NCBI GenBank assembly: GCA_031288675.1
Contig: JAITQY010000140.1
Coordinates: forward strand, 1-18,895
Reading direction: 5' to 3'
DNA length: 18,895 bases
Source: Oscillospiraceae bacterium
GTDB taxonomy: Bacteria; Bacillota; Clostridia; Oscillospirales; Oscillospiraceae
Shown here one piece after another: positions 1 through 6,960 of the stretch. The stretch's first letter is position 1; each line of letters starts with the position of its first letter. Made by a program: the position numbers and the translations under genes. Below the pieces are notes generated by a model. The model ran no database searches. It was given only the letters and a program-made list of their open reading frames with translations, and was not told the DNA's origin.

Positions 1-768
1 TCCGTTTTGCTCAGGGGTAGTCATCATCTTTGCAAACGCCGCGAAATCGAATTTCGGCATTTCAGGCGCGCCCTCTTTCTGCGGCGGAGGAGGCGGCATT
101 TTAGACGGGTCGAACCGCATAACGCCCGCCGGGCAATAGCAGAACACGCTGATTCCGGTATCTTTATACGCGCCAAGCTCATTAGCAACCGACATAACAA
201 CGCTTGTCGCCGCCGCTTTGCCTGCGCAATAAATCGTGCCGCCGACCATAGGCGGAGCATAGTGGAACTGTGTTGAGCTATAAGTAATAATGCCGTGCTT
301 GCGCTTCTGCATATCAGGAACAAATTCCTTTATCGCGAGCGCAACGCCGCGTGCCGAGATAGCATATGATTGGTCAAGGTCGCTTACCGGCGATTCAAGA
401 ATCTTGCCGTTCAGACGCATATTCATAGCGTTGTTGACAAGTATATCAACCTTACCGAATTTTGCGACTGCTTTCTCTTTCAGATTTTTAATGTCTGCTT
501 CTTCAGTAATGTTCGTCTTTACAAACAACGCACCGTCGCGACCGTTTTCAGCGTTGATAAGGCGCTCGGTCTCTGCTCCAGCGTCCGGGTTAAGGTCTGC
601 AATAACAACGTTTGCTCCTGCCGCCGCTAACGTGCGCGCATATCCAAGTCCGATATTACTTGCACCTCCGGTGACTACCGCGACCTCTCCTTTTAAGGCA
701 TCGGATTTAATCCCGGCTCTTTCAAGCTCAAGCTCCCCGATGTTGAGGAATGTTTCAACTTTTGCCAT
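1..768 (-). CDS. Short-chain dehydrogenase/reductase (SDR), C-terminus cut by window edge
   Basis: 256 codons are open from the ATG at 766-768 to the window edge, so the C-terminus is missing. The start is supported by AAGGAG about 7 nt upstream. The classical SDR order is visible. The Rossmann dinucleotide motif TGGASNIGLG is at residues 33-42, the NNA motif at about 112-114 (followed by MN instead of the usual G), a serine pair at 164-165 before the catalytic pair Y180 and K184 (YCAGK), and then PAGV near 213-216. The family uses NAD(P)(H) to oxidise or reduce alcohols, ketones or sugars in the cytoplasm. The substrate cannot be told. About 28 residues precede the first beta strand, and a proline-rich segment (PPPPP near 228-232) follows the nucleotide-binding core, which is longer than in minimal SDRs. 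It has its own promoter and lies 124 bp downstream of birA, so it is probably a separate unit. Confidence 0.9.
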   Translation of the reverse strand, partial: MAKVETFLNIGELELERAGIKSDALKGEVAVVTGGASNIGLGYARTLAAAGANVVIADLNPDAGAETERLINAENGRDGALFVKTNITEEADIKNLKEKAVAKFGKVDILVNNAMNMRLNGKILESPVSDLDQSYAISARGVALAIKEFVPDMQKRKHGIITYSSTQFHYAPPMVGGTIYCAGKAAATSVVMSVANELGAYKDTGISVFCYCPAGVMRFDPSKMPPPPPQKEGAPEMPKFDFAAFAKMMTTPEQNG

Positions 769-803
769 TGTAGGGTTTCTCCTTGTTTAATTATTTTGAC
801 CTC

Positions 804-831
804 ATTATAACACAAATACTTGAATAGTCAA
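804..831 (-). promoter_or_regulatory. SigA-type promoter of the SDR gene
   Basis: Minus strand: -35 TTGACT (826-831), 16-bp spacer, -10 TATAAT (804-809), with TGTGT directly before the -10 as an extended element. The transcript would begin near 797, about 30 nt before the SDR start codon. Confidence 0.8.
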
Positions 832-833
832 GT
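818..833. promoter_or_regulatory. Perfect palindrome over the SDR -35 box, candidate operator
   Basis: ACTTGA, then 4 nt, then TCAAGT forms a perfect 6-bp inverted repeat covering the whole -35 hexamer. A repressor bound here would block RNA polymerase. No regulator gene is next to it in the window, so the cognate protein is unknown. A 6-bp palindrome can occur by chance, but the position over the -35 favours function. Confidence 0.45.
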
Positions 834-892
834 GCAACTTATATTATTTCTCTATTTTTTTGTCTCCCCTTTTTGTTCACTTTCAACAGTAC

Positions 893-1657
893 TCACAATA
901 ACTCTATCTTACATCTACCGGAGATCAGCGTTCTGGTTTCTCCCGAAAATTCACGCACTATCAACGCCGCGTCATCACTGATTTCTTCCGCAACAACGTA
1001 CCGTGTTCCGGATTCGTCAGTCAGCAATATCTGACGTCCCATCAACACCGAACGCTCACGGTATTCATCCATAAAACCTTTATCCGGAAGCCTTGAATAC
1101 AGCCCATAGAACGCCCGTATTGACGCGGCTGCTAATTCCGCGCGCGCGTCACCAACTGCTCCGCGCTCAAATATACTGCCTGCCTTTAAGACAATATCAT
1201 CAGGAAAATCACAGTGATAAATGTTCAGCCCAATTCCGAGATGAATATATTCCACCATCCCTCCGGACGTCAGCGTAGCCTCCGTGAGGATTCCGGCAAC
1301 TTTCTTTCCGCGGCAAATCACATCGTTTACCCATTTGATTCCGGCTTGCACTTTTGCAACGCTCTCTATCGCTTCCGACACGGCTATTGCCGCCATAGCA
1401 GTAATTGATACAGCCTCCGAAATATCCATCTTAGGCCGAAGCAGCAAGCTGAAGTATACTCCGCTGCCTTTCGGGCTGAAAAATGACCTTCCATATTGTC
1501 CGCGTCCCGACGTCTGCTGTTCCGCAACGATGACCAAACCTTCCGGTTCACCGTCTGACGCAAGCCGTTTAAGAACATTGCCGGTCGAGTCTACCGTGTC
1601 GTACACGGCGGCTCTGACCGGCAAATCTTTCAAAAGATATGAGATTTTTTCGCCCAT
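893..1657 (-). CDS. birA: Biotin--[biotin carboxyl-carrier protein] ligase, monofunctional
   Basis: 254 residues. The enzyme activates biotin with ATP to biotinyl-5'-AMP and transfers it to the lysine of a biotin carrier domain. The biotin/ATP-binding motif GRGQYGR is at residues 51-57, KWVND at 108-112 and RGKKVAGILTE at 116-126, all hallmarks of the BirA/LplA-type catalytic core. The protein begins almost directly with this core, so the N-terminal helix-turn-helix of bifunctional BirA repressors is absent. It should not act as the biotin operon repressor. Its ATG overlaps the bioY stop by one base (TAATG), implying translational coupling. It is the last gene of the decarboxylase operon. The obvious in-operon substrate is the carrier protein at 3455-3841. 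Confidence 0.95.
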   Translation of the reverse strand: MGEKISYLLKDLPVRAAVYDTVDSTGNVLKRLASDGEPEGLVIVAEQQTSGRGQYGRSFFSPKGSGVYFSLLLRPKMDISEAVSITAMAAIAVSEAIESVAKVQAGIKWVNDVICRGKKVAGILTEATLTSGGMVEYIHLGIGLNIYHCDFPDDIVLKAGSIFERGAVGDARAELAAASIRAFYGLYSRLPDKGFMDEYRERSVLMGRQILLTDESGTRYVVAEEISDDAALIVREFSGETRTLISGRCKIELL

Positions 1658-2196
1658 TATACCGTTTTCTTTTCGCGGTATACTAACGGATACAGGCGTT
1701 TAGCAAGTTCCATCGCAACCACAATCTTGACTGCATCTCCCGGCAGGAACGGGACTACGCACTTAGTAAGCGCAACTACAGCGTTCGTTTTCATTACAAA
1801 GCAAAACCAAATCGTCCCCGGAAGATACGTTGCAGCCGTTCCAAATACAAGAGCTGTTATCAGCTTAACACGCGAACGTCCGAACTTACTGTTGACTAAC
1901 GCGCTTACCGCTACGGCATTAAAAATGTATCCGATAATATAGCCGCCCGTAGGTCCTGCTAAATAGCTAAGTCCGGCTCCGCCGCTCGCCGTAATCGGAA
2001 CTCCAACCGCGATTAACAGTATATATACAAAGACACTGATTCCCGCACTGACCGGCGGCAGAATAAGTGCGCACATATATACAGCAAGCGTAGCAAGTGA
2101 CAGCGGCACTCCGCCCGGAAGCGGTATTGAAATCATTGCGCATACTGAGATAATAGCCGTAAAAAGAGCGCATTTAGTTATCTGTCTAATGTTCAT
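1657..2196 (-). CDS. bioY: BioY biotin transporter (ECF S component)
   Basis: 179 residues, strongly hydrophobic with about six membrane segments. It fits BioY, the substrate-binding S component of ECF biotin importers. The motif GPTGGYIIGY near residues 85-94 is typical of the family, as is the ending LPGDAVKIVVAMELAKRLYP. BioY takes up biotin with shared EcfT/EcfA units, which are not in this window, or possibly alone. The start has an upstream AGAGGTGA ribosome site, and the gene follows oadB after 26 nt and overlaps birA by one base. Its place between a biotin-dependent pump and a biotin ligase supports the function. Confidence 0.95.
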   Translation of the reverse strand: MNIRQITKCALFTAIISVCAMISIPLPGGVPLSLATLAVYMCALILPPVSAGISVFVYILLIAVGVPITASGGAGLSYLAGPTGGYIIGYIFNAVAVSALVNSKFGRSRVKLITALVFGTAATYLPGTIWFCFVMKTNAVVALTKCVVPFLPGDAVKIVVAMELAKRLYPLVYREKKTV

Positions 2197-2222
2197 ATGT
2201 CACCTCTGATTTCTTACTTTCA

Positions 2223-3443
2223 TTACGCAAATACCGCAAGCATAAATCCTGCCGCAACCGCGCTTCCGATTACGCCGGCTACATTAGGTCCCATTGCGTG
2301 CATAAGCAGATAGTTCGTGGGGTTATACTTGCGTCCGACGTCCTGTGAAACCCGAGCCGCCATAGGCACCGCAGAAACTCCTGCCGAGCCGATAAGCGGA
2401 TTCACTTTCCCTTTAGTAATAACATACATCAGCTTCCCGAGCAGTAATCCACCCACTGTAGATAAACAAAACGCTAACAGTCCGAGAACAACGATTCCAA
2501 TAGTCTTTAACGACAGGAATCCGATATTACTAACTCCGTCCGCGCCGGCAAGGTATCCTACGCTTGTCGCACCGACCGTCAAGCCGAGAAAAATCGTGAC
2601 GATATTTATCAGGGCATTCTGTACAGTATCCGAGAGACGGTCTACTACACCGCACTCTTTGAACAGATTGCCGAGCATAAAACATCCAATCAGCGGAGCA
2701 ACCGACGGCAGAAGCAGTACACAGAACACAGTAACCGCAATCGGGAATATTATCTTCTCCGTTTTTGATACTTCGCGCGCCTGAGTCATAACGACCTGAC
2801 GCTCTTTATTAGTCGTCAGCAGTCTCATAAGCGGAGGCTGAATCAGCGGAATAAGCGCCATATAGCTATATGCAGCGACCGCAATAGGTCCCAGCAAATG
2901 CGGCGCAAGACGCGTCGCGCTATAGATCGCCGTAGGACCGTCAGCTCCGCCGATGATACCTATTGCCGCCGCTTCCTGCGGAGTAAAAGAAATCGGCGAA
3001 AACAAACCCAGCGACCGCGCAAGCATAAACGCCGCGTAAATCCCTAACTGCGCCGCCGCGCCGAGTAGCATAGACGACGGACGCGCAAGCATAGGACCGA
3101 AGTCCGTCATCGCTCCGATTCCTATGAATATCAGACACGGATATATCCCGAGCTTAACGCCGAGATATAGTATATCCAGCAACCCTCCGTCGTGCAGTAT
3201 ACGGTCAAAATTTATAGGAGTGTTTTGATAAAACTCATTGTGCATCAGCCCACCGAACGGCAGGTTCGCAAGCAGCATACCAAAGGCGATACCAACTAAC
3301 AGCAACGGCTCGAATTTTTTAACGATAGCCAAATAAAGCAACAGGCACGCCAGCGCGATCATTACGATTGACTGCCAGTGTTCAAACAGCCCGGCAAATC
3401 CGGATTCACTGCCCAGCTTATATAAAACGTCTTTTATGTTCAT
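2223..3443 (-). CDS. oadB: Na+-translocating decarboxylase beta subunit
   Basis: 406 residues, a polytopic membrane protein of the OadB/GcdB/MmdB family. In this family the beta subunit decarboxylates carboxybiotin and uses the energy to export Na+. The signature GGADGPTAIY lies at about residues 165-174, and D168 corresponds to the conserved aspartate held essential for Na+ transport in characterised homologues. A second conserved stretch, AGADGVSNIGF, occurs in the C-terminal half. Length is within the family range. The ribosome site GAGGTG overlaps the stop region of the upstream biotin carrier gene (11 nt gap), so the two are coupled. The product is certain at family level. The substrate of the whole complex is set by the alpha subunit, not by this protein. 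Confidence 0.95.
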   Translation of the reverse strand: MNIKDVLYKLGSESGFAGLFEHWQSIVMIALACLLLYLAIVKKFEPLLLVGIAFGMLLANLPFGGLMHNEFYQNTPINFDRILHDGGLLDILYLGVKLGIYPCLIFIGIGAMTDFGPMLARPSSMLLGAAAQLGIYAAFMLARSLGLFSPISFTPQEAAAIGIIGGADGPTAIYSATRLAPHLLGPIAVAAYSYMALIPLIQPPLMRLLTTNKERQVVMTQAREVSKTEKIIFPIAVTVFCVLLLPSVAPLIGCFMLGNLFKECGVVDRLSDTVQNALINIVTIFLGLTVGATSVGYLAGADGVSNIGFLSLKTIGIVVLGLLAFCLSTVGGLLLGKLMYVITKGKVNPLIGSAGVSAVPMAARVSQDVGRKYNPTNYLLMHAMGPNVAGVIGSAVAAGFMLAVFA

Positions 3444-3454
3444 TCAGCGGCACC

Positions 3455-3841
3455 TCATTCCAACGAAAATAAAGGCGTTCCCGTATCTACCTTAGCGCCC
3501 TTATCAACAGCTATCGCGGCAACCTTGCCGTCACGCGGCGCGACAATCTCATTCTCCATCTTCATCGCTTCAATGATAACTACCGCCTGCCCCTTTTTTA
3601 CCTGCTCGCCTGTTTTTGCTGCAACGGAAACTACTACGCCCGGCAACGGCGACGATACCGTTTCGCCGCTGAGCGCAGCGCCTGACGCGGCAACGTTAAC
3701 CGGCGGCGTCACTGGAGCTGCAACTACCGGAGCTGCTGCGGGCACAGCCTTCTGTACATCGTTCACGCTTACCAGCATTGCTTCACCGCGCTCCACGACA
3801 ACCTCGTATACCTTGCCTTTTAATGTTACATCGTATTTCAT
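3455..3841 (-). CDS. Biotin carrier subunit of the decarboxylase
   Basis: 128 residues. It carries biotin between the carboxyltransferase (alpha) and the membrane beta subunit. The C-terminal half is a biotinyl/lipoyl domain with the motif EAMKME, so the biotinylated residue is predicted to be K94. A short N-terminal domain (1-30) is joined to it by a mobile Ala/Pro/Val-rich linker (about 33-55), as in GcdC/MmdC-type carriers. The start is backed by GAGGGA 7 nt upstream. It sits between oadG and oadB in the operon and is the natural substrate of the biotin ligase encoded two genes after oadB. In many oxaloacetate decarboxylases this domain is fused to the alpha subunit. Here it is separate. 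Confidence 0.93.
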   Translation of the reverse strand: MKYDVTLKGKVYEVVVERGEAMLVSVNDVQKAVPAAAPVVAAPVTPPVNVAASGAALSGETVSSPLPGVVVSVAAKTGEQVKKGQAVVIIEAMKMENEIVAPRDGKVAAIAVDKGAKVDTGTPLFSLE

Positions 3842-3871
3842 ATTTAATCCCTCAATCGTTATGAAGTTTAC

Positions 3872-4219
3872 TCAGGCTTTTTGCCTGATCGAAATAAACC
3901 TAAGCTCGTTCAGCGGAGCTTTCAGATCGTCCGCTACAATTGCCATAATCATTGCCGCAGTCTGTTCGTCTGTATCGTACAGCGCGACCTCGCCCATAGA
4001 CCCTGCCGCCGGAACCCTTCCGTCAGCGGCAGAATCCGCGTTCACTATCAGAATCGGTTCTGTCTGTGACGCATTGCCTCTGTTTGCCTTAACTACCGCG
4101 CCTGCAAGTACGCTTATCAGCTTGATTATCGCAATAATTGCCAGCAACGCCACAAACACTATCGCCATTCCGAGCAATGAAACTAACAACCCCTGACTCA
4201 TTGATAACTCTGTCAGCAT
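3872..4219 (-). CDS. oadG: Decarboxylase small membrane subunit (OadG-like)
   Basis: 115 residues with one membrane helix near residues 10-36 (GLLVSLLGMAIVFVALLAII) followed by a hydrophilic, acidic tail ending NELRFISIRQKA. This fits the OAD_gamma / GcdD / MmdD family, which anchors and assembles the soluble alpha subunit onto the membrane beta subunit. Sequence conservation in this family is low, so position carries part of the call: it lies one base after oadA (TGATATG) with the strong ribosome site AGGAGGGA inside the end of oadA, and upstream of the biotin carrier. No other role is suggested by the sequence. Confidence 0.85.
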   Translation of the reverse strand: MLTELSMSQGLLVSLLGMAIVFVALLAIIAIIKLISVLAGAVVKANRGNASQTEPILIVNADSAADGRVPAAGSMGEVALYDTDEQTAAMIMAIVADDLKAPLNELRFISIRQKA

Positions 4220-4220
4220 A

Positions 4221-5603
4221 TCAGTCCCTCCTGGTAATCGTATAGCTTACCTTGTTTTGCTCGCGCTTCTCACGGTCCTCAAAGAATTTTTCGGCTATCT
4301 GCGGGAACAAAATATATGACAGCACATCCTCTGTATTGCGCGCAAGCGACCCGGCTGCTTTTTTACCTTCTTCCATTCCGGGCACGAGCGTATCGGCATA
4401 ACGAACCTCAAGCGGCTTCTCATCCCCAAGCACCTTAGCAATCAGTTCCTTGCTTACCTCACCCGGAGGAGTTCCGTACTCTCCGCGCAGATACGCCTTG
4501 ATTTCTTTAGAAACAATCTTGTACCGCTCACCCGCAAGAACGTTCTGCGTTGCCTGCACGCCCACGATTTGGCTCGACGGCGTTACCAAAGGCGGATACC
4601 CAAGGTCTTTGCGCACATTCGGAACCTCTGCAAGCACCTCGTCGAACTTATCCATTGAGTTCTGCGCTTTAAGCTGTGACACAAGGTTAGACAACATTCC
4701 GCCCGGCACCATATAATTCAGCGCGTCCGCGTCCGTGCCCATAACTTTCGGGTCAAGAAGCCCCGATTTCAGCACCTCCGCCTGATATGGTTTGAAGAAG
4801 TCGTTGATTTCCTTGATTTTATCGTCTTTAACATCAATATCGTAACCAAGCTGCTTCAGCGCGAACACCATCGTGTTCGTAGAAGCCTGCGATGTTCCGC
4901 CTGAAAAACACGATACCGCTGTATCTATCACATCAACGCCGGCTTCCACCGCTTTCAGCAGTGTCATATAAGCCAATCCGGTTGTCGAGTGCGTATGCAA
5001 ATCCAAGCGCAGCTTACTGTTCTCCTTTATAGCTTTGACAAACTCACCCGCTTCTTTAGGGCTCATAACGCCCGCCATATCCTTAATACAAAGCTCAGAG
5101 GCGCCCATTTCTTCAATGCTCTTAATCAGCTTAATGTAATTCTCTAAATTATGCACCGGACTTGTCGTGTACGAAATCGCAACCTGAGCCGTAGCGTTAT
5201 TGCGAATCGTCTCCTTAACTGCAGCCTCAATATTACGCAAGTCGTTCAGCGCATCAAATATACGGATAATATCAATTCCATTAGCAACCGAGCGTTCCAC
5301 GAATGTCTTTACTACATCGTCCGGATAATGTTTGTACCCAAGTATATTCTGCCCGCGAAGCAGCATCTGAAGTTTAGTATTCTTGACATGCTTACGGATA
5401 TTCCTCAGACGCTCCCAAGGATCTTCGTCAAGATACCTCAGACAGGTATCAAATGTAGCTCCGCCCCAACACTCTAATGAGTAATACCCTGCTTCATCCA
5501 TCGTCTTCAGTATCGGCTCAAATTGTGAAAACGGCAGACGCGTAGCAATCAGAGATTGGTTTGCGTCACGCAGTACCGTTTCAGTAAATAGCACCTTGTG
5601 CAT
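4221..5603 (-). CDS. oadA: Oxaloacetate decarboxylase alpha subunit (carboxyltransferase)
   Basis: 460 residues. It transfers the carboxyl group of oxaloacetate (or a related acid) to enzyme-bound biotin and releases pyruvate. The N-terminal HMGL-like TIM barrel shows RDANQS at 12-17, GGATFD at 47-52, the CIKDMAG motif with K174, and metal-binding HTH at 203-205. A PYC/OADA conserved domain follows (QIVGVQATQNVL near 344-355). The protein stops at about residue 460, whereas OadA with a fused C-terminal biotin domain is near 590. The biotin domain is a separate gene here. It is first in the operon, with GGAAGG upstream of the ATG. Pyruvate carboxylase subunit B is the main alternative, but the Na+-pump beta and OadG genes in the same operon favour the decarboxylase. 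Confidence 0.93.
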   Translation of the reverse strand: MHKVLFTETVLRDANQSLIATRLPFSQFEPILKTMDEAGYYSLECWGGATFDTCLRYLDEDPWERLRNIRKHVKNTKLQMLLRGQNILGYKHYPDDVVKTFVERSVANGIDIIRIFDALNDLRNIEAAVKETIRNNATAQVAISYTTSPVHNLENYIKLIKSIEEMGASELCIKDMAGVMSPKEAGEFVKAIKENSKLRLDLHTHSTTGLAYMTLLKAVEAGVDVIDTAVSCFSGGTSQASTNTMVFALKQLGYDIDVKDDKIKEINDFFKPYQAEVLKSGLLDPKVMGTDADALNYMVPGGMLSNLVSQLKAQNSMDKFDEVLAEVPNVRKDLGYPPLVTPSSQIVGVQATQNVLAGERYKIVSKEIKAYLRGEYGTPPGEVSKELIAKVLGDEKPLEVRYADTLVPGMEEGKKAAGSLARNTEDVLSYILFPQIAEKFFEDREKREQNKVSYTITRRD

Positions 5604-5631
5604 AAAGATAAAACCTTCCCTTAATAGATTT

Positions 5632-5658
5632 TTGAAGTTCTCTCGCAGAAGTCTTCAA
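5632..5658 (-). other. Stem-loop at the 5' end of the decarboxylase mRNA
   Basis: TTGAAG (5632-5637) pairs with CTTCAA (5653-5658), and an inner TTCT/AGAA stem closes a CTCGC loop, with a 2-nt bulge. The predicted transcript start is near 5660, so this hairpin would cap the 5' end of the mRNA and leave the ribosome site free. It may slow 5'-end decay. Function is inferred. Confidence 0.45.
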
Positions 5659-5666
5659 CGTTCATA

Positions 5667-5695
5667 ATTTTAACACAGTAAATTCACAATTGCAA
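5667..5695 (-). promoter_or_regulatory. SigA-type promoter of the decarboxylase-biotin operon
   Basis: Minus strand: -35 TTGCAA (5690-5695), 17-bp spacer, -10 TAAAAT (5667-5672), preceded by TGTGT. It lies 64 bp upstream of oadA, and no other convincing promoter is visible before any of the following five genes. Confidence 0.75.
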
Positions 5696-5834
5696 GAGCT
5701 ATTTTGATAAATTTCATTTTCATCAAGAATTTTTTGCAAATTATACGGATATTCACTCGTTTTCTAAGTTTCAACGCGGCATTTTACCTAATCTCAGCTT
5801 CAAGTCATCCTCAACATACAGAGCCTCATACAAT

Positions 5835-5870
5835 ATAAACAGCGGAGGCAATTTAGTCTCCGCTGTTTAT
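5835..5870 (-). terminator. Perfect 13-bp hairpin, likely terminator of the DUF4830 gene
   Basis: ATAAACAGCGGAG (5835-5847) is perfectly complementary to CTCCGCTGTTTAT (5858-5870), with a 10-nt loop. It lies 16 nt after the stop of the DUF4830 gene and before the oadA promoter. No long T-run follows on either strand, so termination may be partial, and it could work in both directions. Confidence 0.65.
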
Positions 5871-5885
5871 TCTAATTCTTGCAAT

Positions 5886-6416
5886 CTACTGTATTAACCC
5901 TTGCATAAACCCGTCTAATCCCGGACTTTGAACGTCGCCTGCGATAAGCTGAGTTCCCACTACTATAATGTCAGCCACAATATCCGTATCGTCCGTAGGA
6001 TAGTTCGTCACGCTGTATGTATATCGCGTTGCGCTCTGACCCGCATATGCCGACAGATTAAATCCCTGTTGTGTCTGCAATACGTTATAGTCGCTGTACG
6101 CCCCCACAAACTCTGACGGAATTATAACCTCCGCAACTTCCACAGGGTCAGGATTGACCTCCCACCCAATGGATTTCAGATACGCCACTCTGTCATCGTT
6201 GGTCACAAGGTTTGCCGGGTCAACGGAAACCTGCTCCGGTTGCTGAGGCACGACTTCTTCCGTTTGTACCTGCGGCGCTTTTTTGCTCTCGGGAACAGAT
6301 TCAGCGGCAGTGTCCTTACGTCCTATAAGCAGCACCGCGCCAATAATAACGACGGCAAGGCAAACTAACGCCGTAACCGCTTTCTTTTTGTTAAGCTTTG
6401 CTGTGTAAATAAACAT
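5886..6416 (-). CDS. DUF4830 domain-containing membrane-anchored protein
   Basis: 176 residues from the ATG at 6414-6416, chosen because GGAGGG lies 5 nt upstream. A frame extending to 6497 has no such site. The N-terminus is a positively charged stretch (KLNKKK) followed by one membrane helix (about 13-32), an acidic and Pro/Glu-rich linker, then a conserved extracytoplasmic domain. The domain has VAYLKSIGWEVNPDPVEVAE, YNVLQTQQGF, RYTYSVTNYP and a C-terminal GDVQSPGLDGFMQGL, which match the DUF4830 pattern of Clostridia. The molecular function of this family is not known to me. It is probably a monocistronic gene ended by the hairpin at 5835-5870. I do not see a convincing minus-strand promoter in the 500 bp upstream. 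Confidence 0.82.
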   Translation of the reverse strand: MFIYTAKLNKKKAVTALVCLAVVIIGAVLLIGRKDTAAESVPESKKAPQVQTEEVVPQQPEQVSVDPANLVTNDDRVAYLKSIGWEVNPDPVEVAEVIIPSEFVGAYSDYNVLQTQQGFNLSAYAGQSATRYTYSVTNYPTDDTDIVADIIVVGTQLIAGDVQSPGLDGFMQGLIQ

Positions 6417-6586
6417 TGTACTCCCTCCAATTGCGTATTCGGTATTCCTAATATATGCGCTGTTGGAGTGTGTTAGAACAATGAACATTACCGTCAATAA
6501 CCGCCGTACTGCCTTAACGTTTCAAGTTGATTTCCGTATATTTTTATCTGTTCACAAAATATTTACTTTTACACGCAAATTATCTC

Positions 6587-6615
6587 TAGACAAATCAGAA
6601 ACTTTGTGATATAAT
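6587..6615 (+). promoter_or_regulatory. Rightward orphan promoter facing the heptad repeats
   Basis: Plus strand: TAGACA (6587-6592, one mismatch to consensus), 17-bp spacer, TATAAT (6610-6615), with TGTGA before the -10. All neighbouring genes are on the minus strand. The transcript would start near 6622, at the near-palindrome TAGTGATTAATTACTA (6623-6638), cross the repeat array and run antisense into the Nudix gene. Confidence 0.55.
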
Positions 6616-6701
6616 ACTTGAGTAGTGATTAATTACTAATATTTAATGATTAACATCCCTGTAACGCTAACCCGTCCCCCATATGGCGCATCTACCGTCT
6701 T

Positions 6702-6960
6702 AATTTGCCACTTGCAATTTGCAATTCCACCGTTTCCCACGTCCACTGCCTACTCTCGACTAATGACTGCCGACTATCTCGGCATTGCTCGCCCGCTATA
6801 TTCCCGTCTCCCTCTCGACTGGCGACTTTGGACTAACTACTATCTCGCATTGCTTGCCCGCCGTTAACCCCTTCCGCTGTCTACTGCCGACTATCTCGCG
6901 TTTCTACCGTCTCCTACCTCCTAATACCTAACTCCTACCTCCTGTGTTGACTGCCGACCC
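6702..6960. repeat. Degenerate heptanucleotide-period repeat array
   Basis: The sequence falls into 7-nt units. At 6706-6775 ten units are in phase, including a tandem tgcaatt at 6713-6726 and five units in a row ending ACT (6741-6775). At 6814-6841 four units in a row end ACT. At 6913-6947 five units in a row begin CCT. The phase shifts between blocks. A 15-mer, ctgccgactatctcg, is repeated exactly at 6767-6781 and 6884-6898, and a longer near-duplicate pairs 6774-6795 with 6840-6860. The array extends into the last codons of the Nudix gene. It resembles in style the short tandem heptamer repeats known from cyanobacterial intergenic DNA. Its function is unknown. Confidence 0.75.

Noticed and set aside
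290..790. 166-codon plus-strand frame over the SDR gene
   Set aside because: The minus-strand SDR has all catalytic motifs, a ribosome site and a promoter. The plus frame has none.
893..1657. BirA as a biotin-responsive repressor of the operon
   Set aside because: The protein has no N-terminal helix-turn-helix. The catalytic core starts at once.
6646..6867. 73-codon plus-strand frame through the heptad repeats
   Set aside because: It has no Shine-Dalgarno, and its sequence is just the translation of the 7-nt repeats. I treat it as spurious even though a promoter lies upstream.
6702..6960. CRISPR array
   Set aside because: The periodic unit is 7 nt and degenerate, with no 24-37 nt direct repeats and spacers, and there are no cas genes.
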